Of a DNA stretch of 64,000 nt, positions 8,988-17,546 are shown piece by piece. The position numbers and the translations under genes are program-made. Positions within the stretch are counted from its first letter, which is position 1; every line of letters begins with the position of its first letter. The stretch is taken from the NCBI RefSeq assembly GCF_014652555.1, contig NZ_BMZA01000001.1, positions 296,147-360,146 of the forward strand, written 5' to 3'. The notes beneath the pieces are model-generated. The model was not told the DNA's origin. It saw only the letters and a program-made list of their open reading frames with translations, and did no database searches. Origin of the DNA: Novosphingobium colocasiae (GTDB lineage: Bacteria; Pseudomonadota; Alphaproteobacteria; Sphingomonadales; Sphingomonadaceae).

Positions 8988-9947
8988 ATGACCTCCGCCA
9001 CCCTTGCCCCCGCCTTCGCCATGCGTTCGGACCTGCCGCCGGTGCCTGCGGCTGACGATAACCGCCACAAGCTGCGCGATGTCCCGCATTGCCGCGAGGC
9101 GAACGCCCTGATGTTCCAGTTGCCCGAACGCGGACTGGCCGGCTTCGTCTATTTCTGGGTCGACAAGGACGGCATGGCCGGCGCGGCGGCTTACGCCTTC
9201 GGCCCCGGCATCGCGGTGCCGGTGATCGAGCGGTACGATTCGGTCAAAGTCCCGGACGACATGGATTTCACCGACTGGGACGTGCAGGGGCTGACCGCGC
9301 GGCTAGGCGATGTGCACCAGGCCATGGACTTCACCTTCGCCGGTGATCGGGTCCAGATCGACGCCCGTTACGAAGCGTTCCATCCGCCCTACGCGTTCAG
9401 CTCGCACAAGGACGGCTGCCCGCCGTACTATGCCGACGATCGCACCGAGCAGCATGGCCGGGTTACCGGCACGATGGTGCTCGACGGAGAGGAGATCGCG
9501 CTGGATCACTTCATGCAGCGCGATCATAGCTGGGGCCCGCGCGTGTGGGGGCTCAACCAGCACTACAAGTGGTTCCATGCGACCACTGCCAATGCCTACG
9601 TCCACTTTTTCGAGATGCAGTCGTTCGGGCGGGCGCTCGTGCGCGGGTTCGTGGCCCGCGATGGCCTGATGTCAGAAATCCGGCGCATCGATTACGATTA
9701 CGCCTTCGACGATACGATGCACCAGAAGCGCTTCGACGTGGTCGTTACCGACGCAGCGGGCCGGGAAACCCGGATCGAGACGAAGATCTATGCCACCACC
9801 GAGTTCCAGGCCGATCCGATGATCTACCTGAAGGAAGGCGCGGTGACCGTGGCGATGGTCGGCGAGGAAGGGACCGGCTGGTGCGAGTTCTGCTGGAACC
9901 GCAACTACTTCGACTTCGCGCAGCAGTACGTGGGCGAATACTTCTGA
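8988..9947 (+). CDS. DUF7064/DUF7065-like (CrtC/AttH-related) protein
   Basis: A 319-residue protein that is a clear paralogue of the one at 42432-43361. Shared blocks are FHPPYAFSSH/LHPPYAFSSH, DDRTEQHGR, RDHSWGPRVWGLNQHYKWFH and a C-terminal CWNRNYFDFA. The RDHSWGPR block is typical of the lipocalin-like CrtC/AttH superfamily and of the DUF7064 group; the exact Pfam name is from memory. Some relatives are hydratases or isomerases acting on lipids or terpenoids; here the reaction is unknown. AAGGAG lies 8 bases before the ATG. It ends a three-gene operon with the APH protein and its partner. Confidence 0.75.
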   Translation: MTSATLAPAFAMRSDLPPVPAADDNRHKLRDVPHCREANALMFQLPERGLAGFVYFWVDKDGMAGAAAYAFGPGIAVPVIERYDSVKVPDDMDFTDWDVQGLTARLGDVHQAMDFTFAGDRVQIDARYEAFHPPYAFSSHKDGCPPYYADDRTEQHGRVTGTMVLDGEEIALDHFMQRDHSWGPRVWGLNQHYKWFHATTANAYVHFFEMQSFGRALVRGFVARDGLMSEIRRIDYDYAFDDTMHQKRFDVVVTDAAGRETRIETKIYATTEFQADPMIYLKEGAVTVAMVGEEGTGWCEFCWNRNYFDFAQQYVGEYF

Positions 9948-9953
9948 ATTAGG

Positions 9954-10031
9954 GTTTGATTACCGCACCTTGCATCTCCCCTCCCCGGCGGGGAGGGGCT
10001 GGGGGAGGGGGAGCAAGCGGTGCAATCAAAC
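9954..10031. repeat. palindromic element family C
   Basis: Imperfect terminal inverted repeats GTTTGATTACCGCACCTTGC and its reverse-complement counterpart near 10013-10031 enclose the GC palindrome CCCCTCCCCGGCGGGGAGGG. It begins 6 bases after the preceding stop codon. It could also act as a terminator-like hairpin, though no T tract follows. Confidence 0.6.
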
Positions 10032-10072
10032 GCCGTCACGCTCTATAGCAAGCGCGTGAAATCTGAATTATC

Positions 10073-10148
10073 TCCGTTCGTGTCGAGCGCAGTCGAGACA
10101 CGCTGGCACTGTGCTTTCCGTGTCTCGACTGCGCTCGACACGAACGGA
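10073..10148. repeat. inverted repeat family B, copy 2
   Basis: The same hairpin as at 4254-4331, with CGTGTCGAGCGCAGTCGAGA on the left and the complementary arm on the right. The compensating A-to-C/T-to-G difference (GCGCAG against CTGCGC) keeps both arms paired, indicating that the hairpin, not just the sequence, is maintained. It lies downstream of the stop of the SurE gene. Confidence 0.85.
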
Positions 10149-10223
10149 ACTTGCGATGCTGATTAAAGGCTCGCTGCTCTAGCAAAGGCGGCAGAGCGCC
10201 CTGTTTGCGCGCCGCCGTCCGGT

Positions 10224-11006
10224 TCAGCCGATGGTGGCCGCGCCGGCCTGCAGGGCGGCCAGCACCTCGCGGTTGGTGCGTTCGAATTGCAGCGGCGTGA
10301 CGCTGACCTTCCCGGCGCGGATCGCGGCGGTTTCCGATCCCGCTTCGGCATCGCGCGAACTGCGGCGCAGTTGCAGCCAGTGCGCCGAAATGTCGCGCGG
10401 ATCCTGCATGGTGACGACCCCGACATCGTCGATCGATCCCGCCCCTTGCCGGGTCAGTTCCACGCCGACCGCCTGGTCCGCCGCGACATCAGGAAAGTTG
10501 ATGTTGAGGCAGCATTCCCGCGCCCACCCGGTATCGACGAACCGGCGGATCACATCGGGGGCGAGGGTGGCGGCGGTATCCCACTTGATCGGGTTGCCCT
10601 TGGTGAACGCCTGGCTCAGCGCCATCGCCGGCATGCCCAGCAGCAGCGCCGTCATCGCCGCGCCGACGGTGCCGGAAAACACCGTCTCGCGGCCCAGGTT
10701 CGCGCCCCGGTTGACGCCCGACAGGACAAGATCGGGGCTGGCATCGCCCATCAGATGGCGCGCGCCCATCGCCACGCAATCGCCGGGCGTGCCCGATATG
10801 GCGAATATCCGCTCCGCGCGCTGGTGGACCCGCAGCGGGGCATGGAGCGATATCGCGTGCGACACCCCGCTCTGGTCCTGCGCCGGGGCTACCACCCACA
10901 CCGTTTCGGCAACCTGCGCCGCCACTTCGGCCATGACCGCCAGCCCGGGGGCATCGATGCCGTCATCGTTGGTAACCAGAACGTGCCGGAACGGTTTGTG
11001 CGTCAT
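10224..11006 (-). CDS. surE: SurE-family 5'-nucleotidase/phosphatase, paralogue 1
   Basis: A 260-residue metal-dependent phosphatase. The N-terminal TNDDGIDAPG loop carries the two metal-binding aspartates; SGTPGDCV and SGVNRGANLG follow, both family hallmarks. SurE proteins remove phosphate from nucleoside monophosphates and other small substrates. The housekeeping SurE usually sits next to pcm and rpoS or nlpD; here it lies 89 bases downstream of the tyrosine-degradation operon, so this is probably a specialised copy. A second copy is at 27844-28656. Whether it is co-transcribed with the upstream hydrolase is uncertain. Confidence 0.88.
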   Translation of the reverse strand: MTHKPFRHVLVTNDDGIDAPGLAVMAEVAAQVAETVWVVAPAQDQSGVSHAISLHAPLRVHQRAERIFAISGTPGDCVAMGARHLMGDASPDLVLSGVNRGANLGRETVFSGTVGAAMTALLLGMPAMALSQAFTKGNPIKWDTAATLAPDVIRRFVDTGWARECCLNINFPDVAADQAVGVELTRQGAGSIDDVGVVTMQDPRDISAHWLQLRRSSRDAEAGSETAAIRAGKVSVTPLQFERTNREVLAALQAGAATIG

Positions 11007-11095
11007 CAGGTGCTCCTGGCCGGATCGGGAAAGATCGGGCGATGGAGCCGCTCGTACCAGAAACCGCCGGTGCCGAAACCGTTTTGGTCGATAAT

Positions 11096-12100
11096 TTATG
11101 TGCCGACCACTTGCTCGATCGCGCCGAACAGCGATGCGCCGTCCGGTCCGTCCATGGTGATGCGCACCCGATCGCCGGGCTGCAGGAAGGGGGTGGACGG
11201 CGCGCCGTCGCGGATCGTCTCCACCATGCGCAGTTCGGCGATGCAGCTATAGCCGAGCCCGCCCTGCGCCACCGGGCGGCCCGGCCCGCCATCGGCATCG
11301 CGGTTGGAGACGGTGCCCGATCCGACGATCGTTCCCGCACCCAGCGAGCGGGTCTTGGCGAGATGGGCGATGAGGGTGCCGAAATCGAAGGTCATGTCGG
11401 TCCCGGCGTCGGCGCGGCCGAAGGGCCGGCCGTTGAGGTCCACCGCCAGCGTGCCGTGCAGCTTGCCGTCGCGCCACCGTTCGCCCAGCGCGTCGGGCGT
11501 CACCAGCAAGGGTGACAGCGCGCTGGCCGGCTTGGACTGGTAGAAGCCGAAGCCCTTGGCCAGTTCCGCCGGGATCAGGTTGCGCAACGATACGTCGTTG
11601 ACGAGGCCGACCAGCCGGATGCTTGCCAGCGCCTCGGCGCGGGTGGCCCCCTGCGGCACGTCGCCGGTCACCACCACCACTTCGGCCTCCATGTCGCAGC
11701 CCCATGCCGGATCGGCCAGCGGGATCGGATCGCGCGGGGCCAGGAAGCGGTCGGACCCGCCCTGATAGACCAGCGGATCGTGCCAGAAACTGTCCGGCAG
11801 CTCGGCCCCGCGCGCGCGGCGCACCAGTTCGACGTGGTTCACATAGGCCGATCCGTCCGCCCACTGATAGGCGCGGGGAAGCGGCGCGGCGAGCGCGGCG
11901 TGGTCCAGCGGTCGGGCGGCGATCATGCCGCTATCCAGATCAGCCGCCAGCGCTTCCAGGCGGGGCGCGGCCTCGTCCCACTCGTCGAGCGCGGCCTGCA
12001 TCGTCGGGGCGACGGCACTGGCGGGCGCATAGCGGGAGAGATCGTCGGAGACGATCACCAGCCGCCCGTCGCGGCCGTGGCGAAGGCTGGCAAGCTTCAT
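11096..12100 (-). CDS. fumarylacetoacetate hydrolase family protein
   Basis: A 334-residue protein of the FAH family, predicted to split fumarylacetoacetate into fumarate and acetoacetate, the last step of tyrosine degradation. Metal-ligand motifs are CDMEAEVVVV (ExE) and GLVNDVSLRNL (Asp). I start at the ATG before KLASLRHG because this overlaps the stop of the VOC gene (ATGA), as do the other junctions in this operon. Place after phhA, hppD and the VOC gene supports the tyrosine role over other FAH-fold hydrolases. fahA would be the natural name but sequence alone does not prove it. Confidence 0.85.
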   Translation of the reverse strand: MKLASLRHGRDGRLVIVSDDLSRYAPASAVAPTMQAALDEWDEAAPRLEALAADLDSGMIAARPLDHAALAAPLPRAYQWADGSAYVNHVELVRRARGAELPDSFWHDPLVYQGGSDRFLAPRDPIPLADPAWGCDMEAEVVVVTGDVPQGATRAEALASIRLVGLVNDVSLRNLIPAELAKGFGFYQSKPASALSPLLVTPDALGERWRDGKLHGTLAVDLNGRPFGRADAGTDMTFDFGTLIAHLAKTRSLGAGTIVGSGTVSNRDADGGPGRPVAQGGLGYSCIAELRMVETIRDGAPSTPFLQPGDRVRITMDGPDGASLFGAIEQVVGT

Positions 12101-12657
12101 GCGTCCGGGTCCCGGTGCAGCCATTCGGCATGGCGTGGAGCCCGCTTGGTCCGGCTCCATTCGTCCAGCATCAGCGGCGCGACCCGGCGCAGTTCGGCGT
12201 ACTGATCGTCGGTGCCGATGTTGCAGGCCAGTTCGATGCGGTGGCCGTTGGGATCGAAGAAGTAGATGGACCGGAACACGCCGTGGAACGTCGGCCCCAG
12301 CACATCGATACCCTGCGTCTCGATATGTGCTTTCGCTGCCAGCAACGCCGCTTCGTCGGGAACTTCGAAGGCCAGGTGCTGGACCCAGGCCGGGGTGTTG
12401 GGATCACGGCCCATCGGCGGCTGGCCGGGCAGTTCGAAGAACGCCAGCACATTGCCGCCGCCGCAATCGAGGAACACGTGCATGTAGGGATCGTCCTCCC
12501 CGGTGGAGGGGACGGTGTCCTCGGCAAAGGCGGTGGTGAAGGTCATGCCCAGCACGCGGGCGTACCATTCGACCGTTTCCGCCGCATCGTTGCAGCGATA
12601 GGCGACGTGGTGGATGCGCGTGAGCGACGGAGCGCTGGTGGCGGCCGCGGCGGTCAT
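12097..12657 (-). CDS. VOC-superfamily (glyoxalase/extradiol dioxygenase fold) protein in the tyrosine operon
   Basis: A 186-residue vicinal-oxygen-chelate protein. Likely metal ligands are a His in LTRIHHVAY, a His in WVQHLAFEV and a Glu in GHRIELA, the His-His-Glu set of VOC dioxygenases and lyases. It sits between hppD and the FAH-type gene with 4-base overlaps on both sides, exactly where homogentisate dioxygenase (hmgA) would be expected; a cupin-type HmgA is not present in the window. It might cleave homogentisate or a related ring, or be an accessory isomerase. That role is inference from position; hmgA may lie elsewhere in the genome. Confidence 0.8.
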   Translation of the reverse strand: MTAAAATSAPSLTRIHHVAYRCNDAAETVEWYARVLGMTFTTAFAEDTVPSTGEDDPYMHVFLDCGGGNVLAFFELPGQPPMGRDPNTPAWVQHLAFEVPDEAALLAAKAHIETQGIDVLGPTFHGVFRSIYFFDPNGHRIELACNIGTDDQYAELRRVAPLMLDEWSRTKRAPRHAEWLHRDPDA

Positions 12658-13775
12658 GCCGGCTCCCCCGCCTTCAGCGCGCCGCGCCGCATCTGATCGC
12701 GCTCGATGCTTTCGAACAGGGCGGTGAAGTTGCCTTCGCCGAAGCCTTCGTCGCGCTTGCGCTGGATGAACTCGAAGAACACCGGGCCCACCATCGTCTC
12801 GGAGAAGATCTGCAGCAGCAGGCGCGGATCGCCGCCCTTCGTCGATCCGTCGAGCAGGATGCCGCGCTTTTGCAGCTCCGCCGTCGGCTCGCCGTGCCCG
12901 GGCAGCCGCTCGTCCAGGATTTCGTAATAGGTGGCGGGCGGGGCGGTCATGAACGGGGTGCCCATGGCCTTGAGCCGGTCCCATGCCGCGACAAGATCGT
13001 CGCAGATGAAGGCGATATGCTGGATGCCCTCGCCGTTGTAGGCGCGCAGGTACTCCTCGATCTGGCCGCCGCCGGCCTTTCCTTCCTCGTTCAGCGGGAT
13101 GCGGATCTTGCCGTCCGGCGCGGTCATCGCCTTGCTGGTCAGGCCGGTATATTCGCCCTTGATGTCGAAATAGTGGATTTCGCGAAAGCCCGCGATCCGT
13201 TCGTAGAAGGCCGCCCAGTGCGCCATGCGTCCGCCATAGACGTTGTGGGTCAGGTGATCGATCGTCTGGAACCCGGCTCCCGCCGGGTGGCGATCAACGC
13301 CGGGCCGGTAGACGAAATCGATGTCGTAGATCGTCAGATCGCCGGGTGTGCGCTCGTAGCGGTCGATGAGGTAGATGATCGAACCGCCGATGCCCCGGAT
13401 CGCCGGCAGGCGCAGTTCCATCGGCCCGGTGCGCACTTCCACCGGCTCGGCCCCGCGTTCGATCGCCATGGCATAGGCGCGGGCGGCATCCTGGACCCGC
13501 CACGCCATGCCGCAGGCCGAAGCACCGTGTTCGGCGGCGAAGTAGGCGGCCGGACTGCGCGGTTCGTAATTGGCGATGAGGTTGATCCCGCCCTGCCGCC
13601 ACAGCGTCACGTCCTTCGACCGGTGGCGGGCGATGCGGGTGAACCCCATGGCCGTGAAAGCCGCTTCCAGCACGCCCTTTTCCGGCGCGCAGAATTCCAC
13701 GAACTCGAACCCGTCAAGACCCAGCGGGTTGTCGAACGGCGGCGGCGTGGCGGGCTGGGTCGTGGTACTGGTCAT
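12654..13775 (-). CDS. hppD: 4-hydroxyphenylpyruvate dioxygenase
   Basis: A 373-residue non-haem iron enzyme turning 4-hydroxyphenylpyruvate into homogentisate. Two VOC modules are visible; iron ligands are His in [10 protein letters not shown], His in [11 protein letters not shown] and Glu in [10 protein letters not shown]. The C-terminal segment with [14 protein letters not shown] is characteristic of HPPD. The start at 13775 is favoured over an ATG two codons earlier because GGAGA stands 7 bases before it and because it overlaps the phhA stop (ATGA). It belongs to a tight operon phhA-hppD-VOC-FAH. Confidence 0.95.
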   Translation of the reverse strand: MTSTTTQPATPPPFDNPLGLDGFEFVEFCAPEKGVLEAAFTAMGFTRIARHRSKDVTLWRQGGINLIANYEPRSPAAYFAAEHGASACGMAWRVQDAARAYAMAIERGAEPVEVRTGPMELRLPAIRGIGGSIIYLIDRYERTPGDLTIYDIDFVYRPGVDRHPAGAGFQTIDHLTHNVYGGRMAHWAAFYERIAGFREIHYFDIKGEYTGLTSKAMTAPDGKIRIPLNEEGKAGGGQIEEYLRAYNGEGIQHIAFICDDLVAAWDRLKAMGTPFMTAPPATYYEILDERLPGHGEPTAELQKRGILLDGSTKGGDPRLLLQIFSETMVGPVFFEFIQRKRDEGFGEGNFTALFESIERDQMRRGALKAGEPA

Positions 13776-14659
13776 GGGCATCTCTCCGGCAAAGGGGGCT
13801 GGCCGGCCGCTCTGAAGCGGGCATAGGCCTGGGTGCCGCGATGGATCACGCGGTCGGTCGGGATCAGTTCGCCCACCGCGATCGGCGGGCAATCGCGCAA
13901 CTGTTCGTAAAGCGGCGCGAAATCGACATCGCGGGTCTGGCGCAGCAGGTCCTCGAAACTGTCGATGACGAAATAGCTCTGCTGGTAATCGTCGATGCGA
14001 TAGCGGCTGCGCATCACCCGCTTGAGGTCGAAGGCGATCCGGTGGGGTGAAGGGTCGTCGAGCGCAAACAGGCTTTCGCCGCGGGACGAGACGATCCCCG
14101 CGCCATAGAGCTTCAGGGCGTCGCCATCGCGGACCAGCCCGAATTCCACCGTATACCAGTAGAGCCGCGCCAGCGCCTCGATCATCCCGAGCTTCGCCGC
14201 CCGCAGCCCGCCCTCGCCGTAGGCCTGCATGTAATCCGCAAAGGCCGGATGGGCGAGCAGCGGGACATGGCCGAAGACGTCGTGGAACACGTCGGGCTCT
14301 TCCAGATATTCGCTCTGGTCGGCCCGGCGGATGAAGCGCCCGGCAACGAACCGGCGCCGGGCAAGGTGGGAAAAGAACACCTCGTCCGGCACCAGTCCGG
14401 GCACTGCCACCACCTGCCAGCCGGTCGCCTTCATCAGCCGAGGGTTCAACTCGTCGAAATCGGGGATACCGGGGCGGGTCATGCGCAGTATGTCGAGCCC
14501 GTCGATGAACGCCGGAATGACCCGCGCCGGCAGCATGCGCGTCTGCCGGGCGAACAGCCGGTCCCACACCGCATGCTCGGCCGCGGTATAGGACCGCCAG
14601 TCCTGCGGGATCGTCCAGTCCGGCGCGGCCTCGGGCGGCGGGGCGTGATGAATGGCCAT
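13772..14659 (-). CDS. phhA: phenylalanine 4-monooxygenase
   Basis: A 295-residue pterin-dependent aromatic amino acid hydroxylase that converts phenylalanine to tyrosine. The iron-binding histidines are in [14 protein letters not shown] and the glutamate in [10 protein letters not shown]. Length fits the bacterial form, which lacks the regulatory domain of animal enzymes. The ATG before AIHHAPP is used; an upstream extension would run into the divergent promoter region. It is the first gene of the operon. No pterin-recycling gene (phhB, a carbinolamine dehydratase) is seen nearby. Confidence 0.95.
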   Translation of the reverse strand: MAIHHAPPPEAAPDWTIPQDWRSYTAAEHAVWDRLFARQTRMLPARVIPAFIDGLDILRMTRPGIPDFDELNPRLMKATGWQVVAVPGLVPDEVFFSHLARRRFVAGRFIRRADQSEYLEEPDVFHDVFGHVPLLAHPAFADYMQAYGEGGLRAAKLGMIEALARLYWYTVEFGLVRDGDALKLYGAGIVSSRGESLFALDDPSPHRIAFDLKRVMRSRYRIDDYQQSYFVIDSFEDLLRQTRDVDFAPLYEQLRDCPPIAVGELIPTDRVIHRGTQAYARFRAAGQPPLPERCP

Positions 14660-14795
14660 GATGCAGGATAACGCACCGGTGCGAAATTCCGTTTCACATA
14701 TACCGATGCTGCGCAGCATTATGATGGAATCATTTCACATCGGTGCGGAAATTCGTTAAACTGTATCATTTCTTGTCGGGAAAGGATCGCTGCCG
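14660..14795. promoter_or_regulatory. divergent phhA/maiA control region
   Basis: Between the divergent starts lie two direct repeats, CGGTGCGAAATTCCGTTT at 14677-14694 and CGGTGCGGAAATTCGTTA at 14741-14758, and a perfect 14-base palindrome ATGCTGCGCAGCAT at 14706-14719. The repeats are 64 bases apart centre to centre, about six helical turns. This fits cooperative binding by an Lrp/AsnC-type protein such as the one encoded at 15443-15913, though that link is inferred. Confidence 0.5.
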
Positions 14796-15446
14796 ATGTC
14801 TCTTGTCCTTCATGGCTACTGGCGCTCGTCCGCTGCCTATCGCGTGCGCATCGCTCTCGCTCTCAAGGGGCTGGAATATCAGCCGGTCAGCCACGATCTG
14901 CGCGGCGGCGCGCAGCACGCGCCCGCTTATCGCGCGCTGGCCCCGCAGGCGCTGGTGCCGGCGCTGGAAGCCGATGGGCAGGTGTTGACGCAAAGCCTCG
15001 CCATCCTCGAATGGCTGGAGGAAACGCATCCCGCTCCCGCCCTGCTCCCGGCCGGGGCGGGGGAGCGGGCAATCGTGCGGGCGATGGCGCTGTGCGTCGC
15101 CTGCGATATCCATCCGCTTAACAACTTGCGCGTGCTGCAGGTGCTCAAGCACGATCTGGGGCTGGATGAAGCGGCGCGTGACCGCTGGGTGGCGCGCTGG
15201 ATCGGCGAAGGGTTCGCGGCGCTGGAAACCATGGTGGCGCGCCATGGCGGGCAGTATTGCTTCGGCGATGAACCCGGGCTCGCCGATTGCTGCCTGGTCC
15301 CGCAGATCTACAACGCCCGCCGCTTCGGGGTTGATCTCGAACCCTATCCGCGCCTCGTCGCTATCGATGGCGCCTGCCAGGCGCTCGCGGCGTTTGCCGC
15401 CGCCGCGCCGGAAAACCAGCCCGATGCGCCGGGACCGGACGCTTGA
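14796..15446 (+). CDS. maiA: maleylacetoacetate isomerase (zeta-class GST)
   Basis: A 216-residue glutathione transferase-fold protein expected to isomerise maleylacetoacetate to fumarylacetoacetate. The N-terminal segment reads GYWRSSAAYRVRIALALKG, aligning with the zeta-class SSCxWRVRIAL motif; the two serines are kept but the usual cysteine is alanine. DIHPLNNLRVLQ is a further family hallmark. It is divergent from phhA and overlaps the Lrp-type gene (TTGA). Context and motif together make the assignment strong; maleylpyruvate isomerase is the main alternative. Confidence 0.88.
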   Translation: MSLVLHGYWRSSAAYRVRIALALKGLEYQPVSHDLRGGAQHAPAYRALAPQALVPALEADGQVLTQSLAILEWLEETHPAPALLPAGAGERAIVRAMALCVACDIHPLNNLRVLQVLKHDLGLDEAARDRWVARWIGEGFAALETMVARHGGQYCFGDEPGLADCCLVPQIYNARRFGVDLEPYPRLVAIDGACQALAAFAAAAPENQPDAPGPDA

Positions 15447-15913
15447 CGCAGGGACGCACCCTCGATGCGATCGATCGCCGCCTGCTCCACGAACTCCAGC
15501 GCGACGCTTCGCTGAGCCACGCCGAACTGGCCGAACGGGTCGGCGCGTCCAGCGCCTCGTGCTGGCGGCGTATCCGCGCGCTGGAGGCGGACGGCGTGCT
15601 GGGGCCGCCGGTGCGGCTGGTCGATGCGCGGCGCGTCGGGCGGGGGGTGAACGTGCTGTGCCACATCAAGATCCGCAACCACTCCGCCGAGACGACCGAG
15701 GCGTTCGAGAACTTTGTCGCCGCGCGGGACGAGATCATCGAGTGCTATTCGATGTCAGGTGACTGGGACTATCTGCTGCGCGTGCTGGTCGCCGATGTGG
15801 AGGACTACAACCGCTTCCTGATGCGCACCGTGCTGCGCCATCCTTCGGTTGCCACCGGATCTACGCATTTCGCGCTGTCTCAGGTGAAATACACGACCGC
15901 CGTGCCGGTGTAA
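15443..15913 (+). CDS. Lrp/AsnC-family transcriptional regulator
   Basis: A 156-residue regulator with an N-terminal helix-turn-helix (DRRLLHELQRDASLSHAELA followed by ERVGASSASCWRRIRALEADGVL) and a C-terminal RAM ligand-binding domain containing SGDWDYLLRV. Members sense amino acids. It starts at a TTG that overlaps the maiA stop. Coupling to maiA, opposite the phhA operon, makes it the likely regulator of phenylalanine/tyrosine breakdown; the direct repeats at 14677 and 14741 are candidate sites. Confidence 0.9.
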   Translation: MTQGRTLDAIDRRLLHELQRDASLSHAELAERVGASSASCWRRIRALEADGVLGPPVRLVDARRVGRGVNVLCHIKIRNHSAETTEAFENFVAARDEIIECYSMSGDWDYLLRVLVADVEDYNRFLMRTVLRHPSVATGSTHFALSQVKYTTAVPV

Positions 15914-15973
15914 GCTTGCGTCCGGAGCCGGGCAACGCCACGACAGGGCGGTGCTTAAGGGGAGGGATCAAGC

Positions 15974-16783
15974 ATGACCGAGCGTGTGACCGTCAACATC
16001 GTGGACGGCGTGGCCGAAGTCCGGCTGTCGCGACCCGACAAGCTCAACGCTCTCGACATGGCGATGTTCGAGGCGATCGTGGCGGCGGGCGATCAGGTGC
16101 GGGCCGATCCCACCGTGCGGGCAGTGGTGTTCAGCGGCGATGGCCGGTCGTTCTGCGTCGGCATCGATCTGGCATCGCTGGGCGGCGATGCGGCGGTGGG
16201 TAACGGTCCGCTGGCCCATCTGGAAACCCGCACCCACGGTGCATGCAACCTGTTCCAGCAGGCGGCGATGCAGTGGCGCACGCTGCCGGTGCCGGTGATC
16301 GCTGCCGTTCACGGCCATGCGCTGGGCGGGGGGCTGCAACTCATGCTGGGCGCGGACGTGCGGATCGTTGCGCCTGATACCGCGCTCAGCGTCAAGGAGG
16401 TGGTCTGGGGGTTGATCCCCGACATGGCCGGACTGGTGCTGTTGCGCTCTTTGGTGCGGGCCGATGTGCTGCGCGATCTGCTGTTCAGCGGGCGCACCTT
16501 CAACGGCGATGAAGCGGTGGCGCTGGGCGTGGCGAGCCGGGTCGATCCCGATCCGCTGGCCGCCGCCCGCGCCATGGCGCGCGCCATCGCCGGGTTCAGC
16601 CCCGATGCCGTGCGCGCGGCCAAGCGCCTGTGCAATGCCGCCGATGCCGGCCTGCCCGATGCCGAACTGCTGCTGTGCGAAGCGCGAGAGCAGCAGGCGC
16701 TGCTGACGGGTGCCGCTCACCGCGAAGCGGTGGCGGCGGGGCTGGCGAGGCGGCCTGCAGTTTTCGCCGATCCTTCCGGTTGA
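15974..16783 (+). CDS. enoyl-CoA hydratase/isomerase family (crotonase) protein
   Basis: A 269-residue crotonase-fold enzyme acting on acyl-CoA. The oxyanion-hole segments are FSGDGRSFCVGIDLAS and VHGHALGGGLQLMLGADVRI. The glutamate of the classical hydratase B-loop is seen in SVKEVVWGL, so hydratase or isomerase activity is possible. A strong AGGGGAGGG precedes the ATG. It follows the Lrp-type gene by 60 bases; whether it takes part in amino acid breakdown is unknown. Its TGA stop shares its last base with the start of repeat element A3. Confidence 0.88.
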   Translation: MTERVTVNIVDGVAEVRLSRPDKLNALDMAMFEAIVAAGDQVRADPTVRAVVFSGDGRSFCVGIDLASLGGDAAVGNGPLAHLETRTHGACNLFQQAAMQWRTLPVPVIAAVHGHALGGGLQLMLGADVRIVAPDTALSVKEVVWGLIPDMAGLVLLRSLVRADVLRDLLFSGRTFNGDEAVALGVASRVDPDPLAAARAMARAIAGFSPDAVRAAKRLCNAADAGLPDAELLLCEAREQQALLTGAAHREAVAAGLARRPAVFADPSG

Positions 16784-17017
16784 TATCAAGCCTCACATGC
16801 AGCTCTCTCCCCTTCAGGCTACCGCATGCACACATCGTGTTTTGGCTCATTTTAGGATGCTGGATGGAATCCGGAGACGGCCAAATGGATTCGATTTAGA
16901 ATCCCAGCCGCCACTTTCGCGCAATTTTCGAAAGCGAAGTTGGCTCGAACCGCGATGTGTGCATGCGGTAGCCTGAAGGGGAAAGGGCTATGCGTTCGGA
17001 TCAACGAGCCTTGGTAT
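16783..17017. repeat. repeat family A, copy 3, with replaced centre
   Basis: The left end reads ATATCAAGCCTCACATG and the right end matches copy 1 (TTCGGATCAACGAGCCTTGG then TAT). Between the halves of the CCCCTTCAG/CTGAAGGGG palindrome the usual centre is replaced by a different sequence of about 140 bases (see 16808-16982). It starts at the last base of a stop codon, as does the copy at 21952. Confidence 0.75.
16808..16982. mobile_element. MITE-like element with 30-base perfect terminal inverted repeats
   Basis: The arms 16808-16837 and 16953-16982 are perfect reverse complements; the inner part of the arm reads GCTACCGCATGCACACATCG. The 115 bases between them have no reading frame of note and are less GC-rich. 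The outer bases of the arms belong to the CCCCTTCAG palindrome of repeat family A, so this looks like a non-coding element inserted at, or a variant of, that palindrome. Confidence 0.6.
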
Positions 17018-17029
17018 GCGGCCGCAGGA

Positions 17030-17422
17030 TCAGTCTGCGGTGTTGCGCATCCAGTCAGCCAGGGGTGCCAGCGGGGCGCGGACAGCCGCGCGCAGCGCCG
17101 GATCGGGAACCGCCTGTTCCAGCGCCGCGTCCATGCACGCCATCCAGGCATCGCGCGCGTTGTCACCGATCGGGAAGCCGAGATGCCGCTGGCGCAGGCG
17201 CGGGTGGCCGCGCTGGGCGGAATAGAGCGCGGGGCCGCCCAGCCACTGGGTGAAATAGTCCTTGAGCACCGCTTTCACCGGGCCCAGATCATCGGCATGC
17301 ATCGCGCGGATCGTGCGCGCCTGCGGCAGCGCGTCCATGGCGGCGTAGAACGCCTCGACCAGCCGGTCCACCGCCGGGGCACCGCCGATCCGGTCGTAAA
17401 GGCTGGCCTGTTCCTCGCTCAT
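17030..17422 (-). CDS. truncated haemoglobin, group II type
   Basis: A 130-residue 2-on-2 globin. It opens with SLYDRIGGAPAVDRLVEAFY, the usual truncated-globin N-terminus, and has the proximal-histidine region GHPRLRQRHLGFPIG followed by a tryptophan in RDAWMACM (G8 position, typical of group II). Such proteins bind oxygen or nitric oxide and often serve in NO or peroxide defence. The ATG before SEEQASLYD is chosen because earlier in-frame ATGs would give an atypical extension. It is monocistronic and points towards repeat element A3. Confidence 0.9.
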   Translation of the reverse strand: MSEEQASLYDRIGGAPAVDRLVEAFYAAMDALPQARTIRAMHADDLGPVKAVLKDYFTQWLGGPALYSAQRGHPRLRQRHLGFPIGDNARDAWMACMDAALEQAVPDPALRAAVRAPLAPLADWMRNTAD

Positions 17423-17546
17423 TCGTGCGCTCCTTTGCATGCCGCCTAGCATCGCCTGCTGCGCTTGCACAATCCGGCGGCGCGGCTAACAATCGCGCGA
17501 TGCCTTCCTGCCGGGCAGGATACGAGGAGCACCCGCCGTTCCAGCC

